Positions 1 through 12,700 of a stretch of DNA of 64,000 nt are shown piece after piece (the first letter of the stretch is position 1; each line of letters begins with the position of its first letter). The notes below the pieces were generated by a model, which was given only the letters and a program-made list of their open reading frames with translations, had not been told where the DNA came from and did not search any database. The DNA is taken from contig JANPYM010000001.1 of assembly GCA_025890175.1 (NCBI GenBank), forward strand, positions 957,187 to 1,021,186. The letters are read 5' to 3'. This DNA is from Ciborinia camelliae. Its lineage: Eukaryota > Ascomycota > Leotiomycetes > Helotiales > Sclerotiniaceae. The translations under genes were made by a program, and so were the position numbers.

Positions 1-1353
1 TCATATCAGCTTTTCAAAAAGAAGCAGTTCGGAAGAGCCTAGATTTGACCGTCACCATCCATCAAGGCATCCCAGAAATGGTCAAGGGCGATGCTGCTCG
101 ATTGCGACAGGTTATATCTAATCTTATGAGTAACGCGTTTCAAAACTCCGTTGCTGGTGGTGTCAAAATCGACATTCGGCCTCTGCAGATATGGCCGAAG
201 AGTACTGTGATTTCTATCACTGTTCAAGATATGGGTCCCGGAATGTCGGAATCACAACTCGATGAGTTGTTCCAGGAGTTTGAACAAATACTGGACAAGA
301 CAAATGAACCTTCTCCCACTAAGGCATCACAAGCATCGGTTGATGTGAGAGAGACTCTCGGTCTTGGTCTTGCTGTAGTAGCTAGATACGTTCGCAACTC
401 TAATGGCCAAATTCGAGTACATAGCGAGGTAGGCAAAGGTACAATATTTGGCATTGAGTTGCCTTTTGAACACGCTCCAATTGCATCAGATATTCACGAG
501 CCATCGATAAACAATAAGGGAAAATACATGCGTTCATTATCTGAAACTGGGAGTATCTATGATGGGATCGATAGGATAAATTCTAGCTCTGCGCTTTCCA
601 CTCTTGAGGGCACCCCACTAGCAACCCCAATTGAGGAAGGTTCATCTATTGGGACATCATTCTTTGATCTCGCAGTTCTTCCGAAAGACGAACCTGTGGG
701 TGTATCAACTGCGAGACGAAGGTCAAGCCAACCCTCGTTAACCACCCTGGATACTACATCACCGAAGAAGCCACTTTCGATCTTAATAGCAGAGGATAAT
801 CCTATCAACGCGAAACTTCTACATAGAAGACTCGTCAAGCTTGCACATAAAGTTGAAATTGCAAACGACGGGCAATCGTGTTATGATTACTTTAGGTCTA
901 AAAAGAACGGGGTTGATATTATTTTGATGGACCTACAGGTGTGTTATTTGCTCTTCAAATATCAGTGTATACTGAACAATCGATAGATGCCTCTCGTGGA
1001 CGGTGTTATGGCGACGAGAATGATACGCCACTTTGAGAGGAACCCCCCTGAATTACATGAAGCAAGAAAGAGAGTTCCTATCATTGCGGTTTCAGCCTCG
1101 CTTACTGAGGAGAATCGATTTGATTACGTTGAAGCCGGGTATGTATAGATATACTTTCTTTTCGGTTTCTTCCCCCATTTCATTTTTACAAAATTGAACA
1201 CTAACGGTTTTTAGCTTCGATGGCTGGATTCTAAAGCCTATCAATTTCAGCCGCCTGGACCTTCTTCTACAGGGCTTAAGTAATTCTCAGCTCAAACAAC
1301 AAGCTCTTTATTTTCCGGGAATGTGGGAACAAGGTGGATGGTTCTTGCTTTAA
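1..1353 (+). CDS. Hybrid sensor histidine kinase, C-terminal part (partial, runs off left edge)
   Basis: Only the C-terminal 408 or so residues are in the window; the frame is open through position 3 and continues to the left. Exons are 3-938, 987-1138 and 1215-1353, with a 48-nt and a 76-nt GT-AG intron. The product starts inside the HATPase_c domain, with an N-box (LRQVISNLMSNAFQNS), a G1 box (QDMGPGMS) and a G2 box (GLGLAVVARY). A serine-rich linker of about 100 residues follows. Next comes a receiver domain with the acidic pocket (IAEDNPIN), the phospho-acceptor Asp in ILMDLQMP (the first intron falls right after the Gln) and the conserved Lys in WILKPI. Such proteins autophosphorylate on His and pass the phosphate to their own receiver and then to an Hpt protein. 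The sensor region is outside the window, so the fungal kinase class cannot be assigned. Confidence 0.93.
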
Positions 1354-3520
1354 GTGTCACGTTTTTGTTTTAAGTGCCAGAAAATGAGGCATATATGCGT
1401 TAATCTGAGCGCTGCATATGTCATGTTTGTTCGAAAATGATTTGGAGGTATTGGGCGTTGATTGAACTTTACTTTTGCTCGCCCTACGGCATCGGGATTG
1501 TCTGTTCCCTGGCTCAGGGCACTCTACTCGTTGGGTTAATAGTGGGGTTGGGCCTATCGCAGTATAACAATACGCTCAACAATGTGGAAGAGAAAGAGAT
1601 ATGAAATGGCGTATGGAGTATAAACTGCATAGTATGATGCAGACTCTCGATGAATGATACCATCCTGAATACTGGAGAACAGGTTTGGAATTCAAACATC
1701 TCAAGAACGATGAATCTCATAGTCTCCTGTGGGCCATAATCCTTGAGCTTGCTATACAGAGGAGATATGGCACTCTTGAATAACTGGGAATTCGATTCGG
1801 ATTTCCTTACATAGAAGAAACTATGATTAAATCAGGATGAATTTTGAGGCAAAGACTATTGAAATTTATCATGACTCGAAGTAAATTAGTATACTAGTAG
1901 TGGTGGGGCCCCTACTAAATAAATCAAAAGCTCCACATACAGTCCAGTAAAGGCACGTTCTAAGTCGACGTCTGCGATTGTGTTACTATTCATGTGAACA
2001 TGCTCAAATATGAAATATAGGGTAACAAGGCGTGAAGCTGTTTCGAGGTTCCAACTCGTGGAATCAAAAAGATGTATATCGCAAGTCACAGCTTTTATTA
2101 TTTAAGTACGCAGTTTTGAGGCTAAACCTGTAAAGTGTACTCACATTCCGCAAGAAGTGTACTCTTTCCAACGGAAGTCCTGCATGGGGACCATCAAACT
2201 GGACTGCGAAGACACCGAAAGCCTCGAAGTCACTTGATTGAGCCATTTGATGATCCTCTCCATGACATTGCGAATCACCACCTCTTTCCCATTATTATGA
2301 AACTTTCGTCATTTTCTGAGGGCTGCTTTTTCTCCTCGGCTAACTTGAGGGTTTTCTCAACGATGCTTCGGGGTTTGAAGTCAAGACTGCTCTCGAGGCC
2401 ATTATCAAGGGTTGCCAGGGCTTTCTGCCCGAGATGCACTGGTCGATCTCCACCTTGTGTGATATATTGGCTGGGGTATGCAAAAATTTATGATTTTCTT
2501 GAAAAAATAGGATTTGAAATGATGGTAGGAAACATCTTCGATGGAACTGCAGATTTTATTACCTACATAACGGTGTTCTGCAGTAACTCGGCTACCCCTA
2601 TTGTGCCGCTTATTGTTACCCGAAGACCTGCCGACATTATTCCAATGTATTGAAACGTTTCGTAAAAATTTATCGCTTTCGAATATTTATATTTATAATC
2701 AGTAAATAGTGACATGTCGAGAACTCGTTGCTTTAGATTATGATTAAAAGCTATTGAAAATTGAAAAACTAGTAACATTGTTGAGACAATCGGCGCTGGG
2801 GATGAAATATATAAGGGAAAGGCAAGAGTAACGCAGTTCAAGATAAGGATAATTACTGGAAGGTGAAATATTCACCACTAGAAGTGGGTGTGGAAAATTA
2901 GCGAAAATGAGCGTAGGGGATGCTTTTTAACCCGTGAATTGACTTTTTTTAGATGTCACATTATTTTGTGCCAGAAGATGCTGATTTGAAGCTTTACAAA
3001 GTGTCACAAAAATCTATATTTTGAGAGTAGTCAGTAGCACTGGACGTTTCAAGCCATTCGCTGTGACTCGTATATGGAAGACCGAAGAATTAAGAGAACT
3101 GGAAAGCCAACCTCTGAAGTACCTAGGTCCCTGAATAGGCTAGAAATCCGGGGAGCTGCTAGCAGCGAGTCATATCGCCAGCCGGCAAAGCGACTAAAAA
3201 TTTCAACGTGCGCACTTATACATATGTATATATACTCCTCGCTCACATATTTGGGTTAACATCATAGAATTGTTAGATGATATAAAACGAATGTTTTGTA
3301 TTTTATACTCCAAAACGAGTAGACAATACTGTTATACTTCCTAAGGTCCTCAAAACTCCCTAACCTCAACAACTCCGACCCCCTATTCCATTTCTGTGAT
3401 CGTGTTGGTTAATCCAAACCCCATATACCCCATGTGCATTCGAGCATATCTTAGTCCATCGAACCTAAACACCATCCATCCATTTCACCAAACCACACCC
3501 AGATCCCAAATGTCCAGGTA
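1354..3520. other. Intergenic region, possible degenerate coding fragments
   Basis: I see no gene that can be modelled here. Between about 1890 and 2650 there are short open frames on both strands (for example minus 1886-2246 and a plus-strand frame ending near 2487) with fairly protein-like composition but no full-length model and no family I recognise. They may be remnants of a decayed gene. The rest is AT-rich, holding the 3' flank of the histidine kinase and the 3' flank of the convergent transcription factor. Confidence 0.4.
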
Positions 3521-6121
3521 TCAAAGACTAAACAGCTTTTTCAAATGCGCCCCCTTCTCGCAATCACTAGGTAAAGTAGGAAATTTCCCTCCCCTTGACT
3601 CGAAAATCCTTAGGATACTTCTCACCGCAGTATAATAAGTCTCCGCTGTTCTCTCGAAACCAAGTGTGTTCCATGCATCCGCACTTGCCGCAGATTTTAT
3701 TTCATCCTGCAAGATTGGGGAGTTAGTCGCTGCTTAAGGAAGGAAAACGAGGAATAAAAGCTGTATTAGGAAAGCATATTAAACGGAAAGTGGGGGTTGG
3801 GAAGGGGAAATAGAATCAACAAGTATTAAGAATAAAGGATTTAATGAACCGATTAAGCATACCCAGACCAGTTTCCAATTTCGCATAGCGAGTTTGAAAG
3901 GTGCAACGAGCGAAGAAATTGATGTTGTAGGTAATTGAGCCAATGGATTACTGAATGTTGAGTTCCAGATCTGAACGTAAAGAACTACATAAGGTAAGCT
4001 TTGTATGTGATCTAGTAGAAAAATAGCCTTACTATAAATAAGCATATGCATATCAAAGGCAGTCAGATTGTTGCATAACGGCATTAGGTCTTGCTCAGCA
4101 GTTTCCATAGGAGAGTATAATAACAAGAAAGAGTCCTTTATCTTCATTTTTGCAATGGGAAATCCAGAATGGCTTCTCAAATCTTCGTGCTTTGCAGCTT
4201 TGAAGTATTCATCATTGCTAGGAAATGGTAGATCTATCTCTGCCCATTGAAATCTCGTGGGGAGGTTGTTGAATATTGCGTGGACATGGTCGAGCTTCAT
4301 CATTGCATTCACCGTTCTAATGTAAGATTCTTTGCGAATCCAATCTCGAAACGTATCTTGATCTTTGATAATAAACCCAAGGGAATGCTGTACACGATGT
4401 AACTCCAAGCACCGGGAAATCTGCCCAACGTCAGCTTGGATTTAGAGAAGCACAAATTAAGGTGCACTCACGGACACTAATTTTGCAAAACGTTGCTGCC
4501 TGAGCCGGGTCTTTGCAATCTCGGTGCCTGACCAGTATTGAATAACTAAAATAAGATACGCGCCTTGAAATTCTTCCAGCTGGTATTGCAGCCATTCTCG
4601 CGATGGATTGTCAGCACGCCGGACATAATTTCTACCAGAAAAGTCGAATTCATCATTGAAACCATTAATTGAATAGATGTAGATTTCTATGGTATCCAGA
4701 AGAAGCTTTACTTTCGCTACTTCATCGGTATTTTTGGAATACTAAATATTCATTAGCCGTCCAACCCGAGTTATTTTTGGATATATAGGAAGTGCTTACC
4801 ATTGCACCAAGACTGATGACCGAAAGAACTAGGGGCAGCGCAACTATACATGGGTTAAAAGTAGCTTCATGAATCATAGGTGCATGATGATGCCAATGCT
4901 TGAAATACAATTTGGTATATGTAGCAATGTTATAGGCCGTTATGAGCTCAATTGCTTCAAGAATATCTTTAGATAGAGGATTGACTCCGGGCTGTGAGGT
5001 TGCAGCATACCTCAACTTGTCCCGTGTATCGGAGGCGCGTTGTTCCAAGATATTTCGATCGATGAACATACCATCTGGTCCAGACCATAACATAAAATTG
5101 TCTGCGGGAAGTTGGAATCCGTGCGTGTTTCGTTCAAAAGTTTCGAATTCCAGGGTGGAAAAAAAGGATAAACTTGGGTCCATCTCCATGTTTGAAGTGT
5201 ATCCCAAATTTGACGCATTTTGATCCATCAGATCTCCTGCGGCCCATGGCTGTGTTGGAACTTGAGGAAACAAACTTGTATATTCTGCGTCTTTGTTCAA
5301 TGAGTTCACTGTAGAAACTTGTGAGAGTTCGCGCATGAACCCTCCATCGTTCGGTAAATTCAATAAAAAGCTAATCGAGTTTCGGTCTGATATAGATATA
5401 GGTTCTTCTGGAGTGGTATGAAGGGGTGTTAAGGACCGGGGAGGTGGCGTTTCGGGGCTTGCTGAAGCTTTTGTTGAAAGGGCGGAATCTGGATATGATG
5501 TCAGCGCATATCGCAGTATTTCTTTCGGCGAATATCAAAAGTATACTTGAACTCCTAGTTTTGACACAACGTCTTCCAAATTCCTTGCATTTGCGACACG
5601 GTACTTCATTGTCACACTTGACCTTCAGTCTCGAGCATTCATCGCATGCGTGTCGTTTTCGCCCTCGTTCTAAGGAATCTGGGATAGCGGCAGATCCGCG
5701 GAGTTCGCATCTGCTGAAATGGTCTCGGAGAACATCACTATGCCAGATTGTTAGTACTGATTGTTGAGGAGTTGATAAAGGTCCATAATTATGTGACCCT
5801 CGGGTACTACTTACCTCCGTTTGAAGCTTTTGGAACAAAATATGCAACTGTATGGGCGAACACCGGAATCTAGATGTCGAACGTCAGAAATCCCTCCACA
5901 ATAGATAGACGACAGTATAGATCATTTCCTCGGTACTCTTGTGTTCTGGAGTACTCGAAGTACATACGTTGTTGTTGATGTCGAAGGAGATGCGCTTTAC
6001 GTTGAAATTTCTTTCCACACTGGTTACATTCAAATAGACTTGGAGCCTGACTTGGAGCCTGCATCTTGACGGCACCATTGTGATGGGAACGTGGAACTTC
6101 GGATGTTAAAAAGAGATCCAA
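3521..6121 (-). CDS. Transcription factor with C2H2-type zinc fingers plus Zn2Cys6 cluster
   Basis: This is a seven-exon gene (5968-6121, 5815-5869, 5547-5737, 4800-5488, 4472-4741, 3863-4420, 3521-3706; all GT-AG) encoding 700 residues. An N-terminal finger C-x2-C-x12-H-x3-H has its last His completed across intron 1. It is followed by a second finger C-x2-C-x12-H-x3-C whose final ligand is Cys, with intron 2 inside it. A fungal Zn2Cys6 cluster C-x2-C-x6-C-x5-C-x2-C-x6-C follows directly. After a Ser/Pro-rich linker, the remaining 500 residues have the helical character of the fungal-specific transcription factor middle region (ETIEIYIYSINGF, LVIQYWSGTEIA, FDMHMLIYSKAIFLLDHI). The combined C2H2 + Zn2C6 architecture is known in filamentous fungi; targets cannot be read from the sequence. 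The start chosen is the first ATG in frame. The last intron (156 nt) is long and could hide another splice. Confidence 0.86.
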
Positions 6122-6268
6122 ATTCTGCCGAGTACCTGTTAAGGTTTCTTGCGTAAGGGATTTGTGGGGAAATAACGGTCTTGGAACGGCAGGTTTCGCT
6201 CCTACCGAAGTAAATCGAAGAACTTAAAGACTACTAAGGCAGGTACTACCCGACTCTCGAGTAATTAA

Positions 6269-6579
6269 GGGCCCGTTCGGATTGATTTTCTGAAGTATTT
6301 GAAATATCGAGGTAAATCAAACATTAAGCCTAATTTATATTTGAATATATTTGGGTTAGGGTTGATATTTAACAAAATGGTAGGGGGGTTTGAAAATGCT
6401 AATTTGAAAATCAAAATATCGATTTTTCTTTAAATATTTTGTTTGTAGTATCAAAAAGTTGCTATTGATTATTGTATAGAAAAAATATAAATATTAAAGT
6501 ATAGTATTACGTTCGGATCAACTATATTAGACCTAATATATTGGTCTAATGTGTCAAAAAAATCAATCCGAACGTACTC
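6269..6579. mobile_element. Tourist-like MITE (PIF/Harbinger type), about 311 bp
   Basis: The ends form terminal inverted repeats sharing the core CGTTCGGATTGATTTT (left 6274-6289, right its complement at 6559-6574), with outer bases GGGCCC on the left and the complement of GAGTAC on the right. The element is flanked by TAA on both sides (6266-6268 and 6580-6582), the 3-bp TTA/TAA target duplication expected for PIF/Harbinger elements. The interior is AT-rich, noncoding, and carries a partial subterminal copy of the end (CGTTCGGATCAAC near 6511). There is no transposase, so mobilisation would depend on an autonomous relative elsewhere. Confidence 0.8.
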
Positions 6580-8129
6580 TAAGATTGATAATAAGAATGC
6601 TAAAGAGCAGATTAATGATAGTACGTTTCAAGAGTTGCTCATTTTGTTATAAAAACGCTTGGTGTGCGCTAAGCCGAGGCCGTAACTCTATATAATGTCG
6701 AGACTGATTAGCAGACAAGAGTTAATTGTATTGGGATGGCACCTAGGGAAACAATCATACATTCTATTGCTATTATTCGTACAGCGAGAAAGTACATTCT
6801 TTATATTCCTCCGCTACACCAGCACGTACGCACGTACGGACACAAAAATAACAAACTACAAGAGGAATATCATCGTTTCTTAGTATCGAAGTAATTAATG
6901 TATGTTCTAGCAGCATGAGTAAGTTTAGGGCCCTTGTTATTGATGGACTACTGGCTAATCATGATGGGCTATTGTTGATCGGCATCATCAGCTAGGCTAG
7001 TCCTGTATGAGGGAGAAGGGAGGAAGAAGGAAGGGGGGTAGAAGCGAAATAAAGATATAAATAGGTGTACATTACTCGTGTAGACACTGGATGCTCATGT
7101 TTATTAGTAATGGAATACGCTATATTGCTGTATGCCCATGTATCGAGCTACGGTTGTAAAAATTTAATTCTAAAAAGTGTGAGACTACTAGGTACCTAGT
7201 AGGTACTCTATGGTGTGCATTAGTGTGCATTACTCAACAAGGTTAACAATATATGATCCCGGCACCCGTGCACATGGTACTACTAAACATGCAGCGCAAA
7301 AGTATATTGCGTGTTTTCAAGGCAAAAAGTTATACAGTCCCAATGGCGATACTCAAATTTCAAATACAGTACTCATTGAAATCAAAGCGGAGATGAAGGG
7401 GCGATATCCTAGGTAGGTAACAGTCAAAAACCCCCAGGCAAGCCAGGCACAAACCAAAAGTCAAAATTAAATCCCCGAAGTATGCCCTCGATGACCGAAG
7501 ACCAGCTCGCAGCATGACAGGCTGTGTGGACTTGGAGCGACAAGTTAGTTATATTTGAGGTTGGTGAGGTTAAAGTTGCGCGTGCTCTTATGCCCCGACC
7601 ACGCGCTTATTCTATCTGGAAATATACGACAGACGTGGCTATTCTTTCGGGAAATTTCCACTTCCGGCCCGATCCCCAATGTCATAAGGTTACAGGTTAC
7701 CATATTTCACGAGGATACAATAGTCCCCTGAATTCGTACCCTACGCATCTATATTCATAGGTACTTATTATACCCACTCCTAAATTCCCAATCATGCACA
7801 CTTTCAATCCCATCCCATCATTCCAAGTGGATTACCAGCCCTGTTCCTTTCAACTTTCAAACTTTCACCCAAAAGCAATGACAGACGAATATATCCCGGA
7901 AGATCCAATCCACGGATCACAGCCACTATTACATCATCGCCATTGAGGCTAGAATAAGCACTTGGAATGGCGGGAATCTGCAACATATCACAGTCCCCGA
8001 AGGAAAATTTACGTGCAAGTACTTAGTACTGGAAAACCCTCAGTTTCATTGTCTTTGAGAGCAGCGGGGATCCATTTGACGTAGTTCGTTCGGTTCTCGG
8101 ATTTGTGATGTGATGCTCATACGTTGATA

Positions 8130-8300
8130 TTGACGTACAAGGACACATAAGGTGCTCATATTGAGCCATTGAAAAGGCTCCAATAGATCCCGAGATATCG
8201 TACAAGGATAAATTCTTATGGTAATTTGTTGGAATACAAGTACACAAAGGGTACTCATTTCTCTCCTTTGGAAAGGCTCCAATAAATCCTAAGATATCGC
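8130..8300. repeat. Imperfect direct duplication
   Basis: Two related segments at about 8132-8200 and 8235-8299 share a GTACAAGGACAC/GTACACAAAGG block, then GGCTCCAATA(G/A)ATCC and AGATATCG in the same order and spacing. No coding content is evident. Confidence 0.6.
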
Positions 8301-9797
8301 ATATAGCAGCCCGAAAACATTGTCTTAACATAGACAGCCAAAATATGTTAGCCAAATTTAATTTGAACAGCAGGGGTTCGGTGGATCCATTACGGTGCTT
8401 AAGAATACGCCTTACTTTGGGAATAGGCAAGTTAACTTGACGAAAAGGAGATCTTACACTGCCTGGCACTGACCACAACTATCGTGCCCACAGTTGCTAC
8501 ATGTTTCCTTCCATTGGATGTTTTGCAGATAACACTATAGTAATGGTGAATCGGTATTCCTGCCCGTCAAAATAGTTTCCAAATCGCAAGTTGGGCACTT
8601 ACAATGCAGCATTCCCATCCCCACTGAGCATACCCGATATATGACATGTTGCAGTAGCGATGGTGGCTTAAATGAAGGGGGTGAACGTGCTGTGTCTGCT
8701 CGAAATGGAAATTTTCAATGCCAAAGCAAGTCTCAGAGGTTGGAGGCGTGAAATTTCCTCCTAGGAAAGCATTCGAGACAGATTGTTGGGGTCAAAGATA
8801 CAATAGCAGACAATGGGTCAAAATAAAGTCATTCATATATAGATATAGATATATATATTCACATTGTTGCATCGGCATAGCTCAAAGAGACAGATTTCCA
8901 GAAGACTATTGTGCATTATTGCACAGAGACAGCCTGAATGTCCAAAAGAAATGCTAAATGTTGGATATAAAGAAAAGCCATTACATGTGAACCTCCCCAC
9001 CCTCACCTGCTCCATTAGAGCACATGTTACCCACGTTTATTTACGCTACAGCACCATGATGTGGGTGTAGTCAAAAGAAATTCTACTGAGATTTTCCACA
9101 CGTCTCGAGATCTTCAAGAATGATATTGCGACGACGTGATTTGGTGTTGCCAAGAGGCTCCATCTATATGCTGTTATGACCTATGATATTGCAATCGCCG
9201 CTGTAGCAAACTGATTCGACAACCAAAATGTGCCCATATGCACCCCGCATTTTCGTGTATCCTACCTTCCTGCATGGTTGATCACATGAGATCGTATTTC
9301 GGCTTTGAAAGGGTTGTTTTCCCGCTGTTATATTAGATATGAGCATCTTGCCCAAAGGAATACAAACTTTGGTAACGACAGTGATTTGTGGTATCTTTAC
9401 GGCTCTCTATTACCACACTCGTGGCCGCAGGCTCCACAGCATTTTGTTATATACCCACAAATTAAGCAGTCCGGTACTCAAGTATAAAAATGAAGAGCAT
9501 GTAGACTATCCAAAAGAAACCGATGATACCTGATAGCAACTGACAAAAATTTGTGCAAACAGAGAGGTATCATGTGTTCATGAATAATGTAGTTGAGAAA
9601 GAATCAGGTCATCTATTGATCATATCATCCATTGTGCATTGACCAGAAGACTCGTGAGCAAATCCAACACTTCCTATACCCATCCCAATGCGGACACCCC
9701 CTCTGCCTCACGGGGTACATCATACATCATAACAGGATTGTTGTACAGCGACCTCTTATCCAAACCATCCCGGACCATCATCACACATAACTATTAG

Positions 9798-12700
9798 CTA
9801 GTTCTCTCTTTTCCTGAGTGGGGGAACGAAGGGCTGCGTTGTACGATTAACCCAGCCATTTTTGCTCCTTCTAACACCAAGAGTCTTTTTCACACCACCC
9901 GATTCTTGTGCTATTGCCATACTCGTGGTATGTAACGTTCTTGCAGGACGAACTAACGACATAATTGGCGGTTTTGTTGTTAGGCCAGAGGCGGGAATAC
10001 CTGACTCGGGTTCAATAACAGGATTGTGTTGTTTTGCTCTTGGTGGAGAGCTAGACAGAAAGACATAGCTATCTTTCTGCTTTTCTTGAACTCGAGTAAT
10101 ATTTGGTCGAGATAAAGGTCCACCAGTCCCTATACGATGCCGGGTAAAAGGAGATGGAAGATTTTCGCCTTCATTTTGTGATGGCAATTGCATCAGCCCT
10201 TTAGCGGTGGTATTTCGATGTCTATGTAATGGCGCACTAACACTGCTTTGTTCTTCTTTGGGCACATCGATTGTGGGTGGTGGCTTTTGCTTTCCAAGAA
10301 AACCTAGGAGTGTGCCTTGGCCATTAGGTGGACTATGAAATGCATTTTTGACACTTTTGGTTTTTCCTATTGTTGAAGTTGATTTGTTTTTACCGATGGT
10401 TTGGTTTGATGGTTGCTCACCAAGGAACTGGAGATGAGAACCAGCACTCACAAATCCACCACCCAAGGTAAAGTTAGAAGCTCTCTCCATGGTTGTTGCG
10501 GACGTATTATTATAATTCACGCTCGAAACGTTTCCCGCTTGGTCCGCCCTATCAGTTCGTCGACGTTTAGGGGGTCGTTGTCCCATAGTGAAAGAGAGGT
10601 TTCCATTAGCATGGTTCCTTTTCGAATCATCCTCTTTGTCATCTTCTGGCTCTAGAGGGTAGCTTGTATCCTCAGTCAGTTCGAGGCAAGTAGAAGATTC
10701 TGCAATTGACTCCCTTGACGGGAAAGGTCGACGGAGTATCTGAGCCAGGCATTGGACAGTATTTGAGCTCAGCGAAGGGCCCTTCTGGTCTAAATGTGGT
10801 CTTAAGCCACTGAAGGAAAGAAAGGGACAGGTTTTTGTCAGCTCTCCTTGGGAACTTTTCAGGGGACAACTCATGTAGAGCAGAGCCTTCGCCCGAGTCA
10901 TAGCTACATACAACAATCTTCGTTCTTCGTCAGTATTCTCTGCTCTGGAATGTGGTATGGAGCCTTGATATGCACCAGGAATGAATACAATAGGCCATTC
11001 TAGACCTTTGGCAGAATGGATGGTAGATATAGTGATTTGGGGCGTGCTGGTTCCTTGGTCTTCCTCGTTCTTTACTTCAGAAGCCAATGCTACGTTAGCT
11101 AAGAATCTAGAGAGAGAGTCAGAAGCGTCCTCTTGCTCCAAACCGTCGATTTGAGGAAGCGCATCATCCTCATAACCACTGGAGATTAGGTCCTGAAAGT
11201 CTGAAGCTTGGGTGACGAGCTCCTTCACGTTGTCCCACCGCGCCTTATGAATGTCATCGTGGTGTAACTCCAGCCACTTTTCGTAGGATATTTTCTCTAT
11301 TATAAACTCCATGATATTTACGATAGAGTTTTCACGGTTCGAGGGGTCAGCAATCTTTTTCATGCCTGTCAAGATGATGTCGACAAAGATCGAAAGGCCT
11401 TTCTCGACCGATGTTGTGAGCTTAGTTTTTGACGTGCGCCTCCCTTGCACGGAATTGAGGATTAGTGCCCAAAGTGTTAATTTTGATCGCTCTGCTTCCT
11501 CGAGCAAAGACTTAACCGTCGTTTCGCCAATTCGCCTTGAGGGAGTGTTGATAATCCTTGCTAAAGCATCGTTGTTATCAGGTAAGTTGATTACTCTCAG
11601 GTAGTCTAATAGCGTTTTTATCTCTACCCGGTCGTAGAATCGGAGGCCACCTGTAATATGTCAGCCTAGGTTTAGCAACACGCCTATTCTTCAGGAGAGC
11701 TATTGAGCTGGATGTAAGCCACACAGTTGGCAGAAGGAAGAAAATGCTTACCAACCATGCGATAGGCCATACCTGCTTTACCCAGTGAATTCTCAATGAC
11801 TCTTGAGAGTGATGCAGAACGTAGCAAAATAGCAAAATCATTCAAGTCCAGCAGATCCCCCGTCATACCCATCGACCTTTGTATTTCCTGAATAATCCAG
11901 TCTGCTTCTTTTTGGGCGGTTGCAAGCTTGCGGAGAACTGGTCGTGTGCCAACAATATGAGTAGGCAAAAGAGACTTTGCAATTCTGGATGAGTCTTGCT
12001 CGATCACATTCAGTGCTGTAAGAAGTATGGCACCCGATGAACGGTAGTTTTCCTCCAATGGTATGGTTACCGTATCCGGATACTGTCGAATCATTCGTTT
12101 GTAGTTTTTGATTTCGGCAGCTCGAAACCCATAAATGCTTTGATCGGGGTCTCCAACAATGGTAATTCTTTTTTGGTATGCAGCAAGTAATCGCATGAGA
12201 TCAAATTGCACAAGGTTTGTATCTTGAAATTCGTCGATCAAAACGGCTTCGATATTGGATACACATGAAGGGTGGAGCCTCAAGAGCTCAACACACCGTA
12301 CGAGAAGATCGTCGTAGTCGAGCAAGTTTGACCGCTCTAGGGTCGCTTGGTATTCGGCATGAACAATTTCGAATTCTTGTGCATCTACTGTTTTCTTGTT
12401 GGCCTCGGAGGCTTTGCTGGCTGATGCAGGTCCCTTTGCTTTCAGAGAGCTTATGCGAGTCCGCGCGATTTTTGGATCTATGTTCAAATCCTTACGCTTC
12501 ACAATCCTTTTAATTATGGCCAGAGAATCAGATGAGTCTGCAATTCCGAAGTCCTTTCGGATCCCTATCAGATGTCCGTATCTTGCTAGGTATCGTCGCG
12601 CAATGCTGTGAAATGTTCCCAATATCAATTTCGATTCCAGTCCGTTTCCAATTAGCTTTCCTATCCTTTCCTTCATCTCTCGAGCCGCCTTAACCGTGAA

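Larger units (their letters stand above)
6122..9797. other. Gene-poor region with a MITE and a local duplication
   Basis: This 3.7-kb stretch has no credible gene. It contains the TIR element at 6269-6579, an imperfect direct duplication at about 8130-8300, an ACGTACG-rich run near 6820-6840 and scattered short TAGGTA/TACCTA motifs. The largest ATG-initiated frame worth noting is plus 9339-9533 (64 codons, one hydrophobic segment), which I could not support as a gene. Confidence 0.6.

Noticed and set aside
2135..2653. 172-codon plus-strand frame
   Set aside because: The composition is irregular and competing frames on both strands look equally protein-like; kept only as a possible relic.
9339..9533. 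64-codon plus-strand frame with one hydrophobic segment
   Set aside because: It has an ATG and one possible membrane helix, but nothing else supports a gene: no family, no neighbours, and many frames of this size occur by chance.
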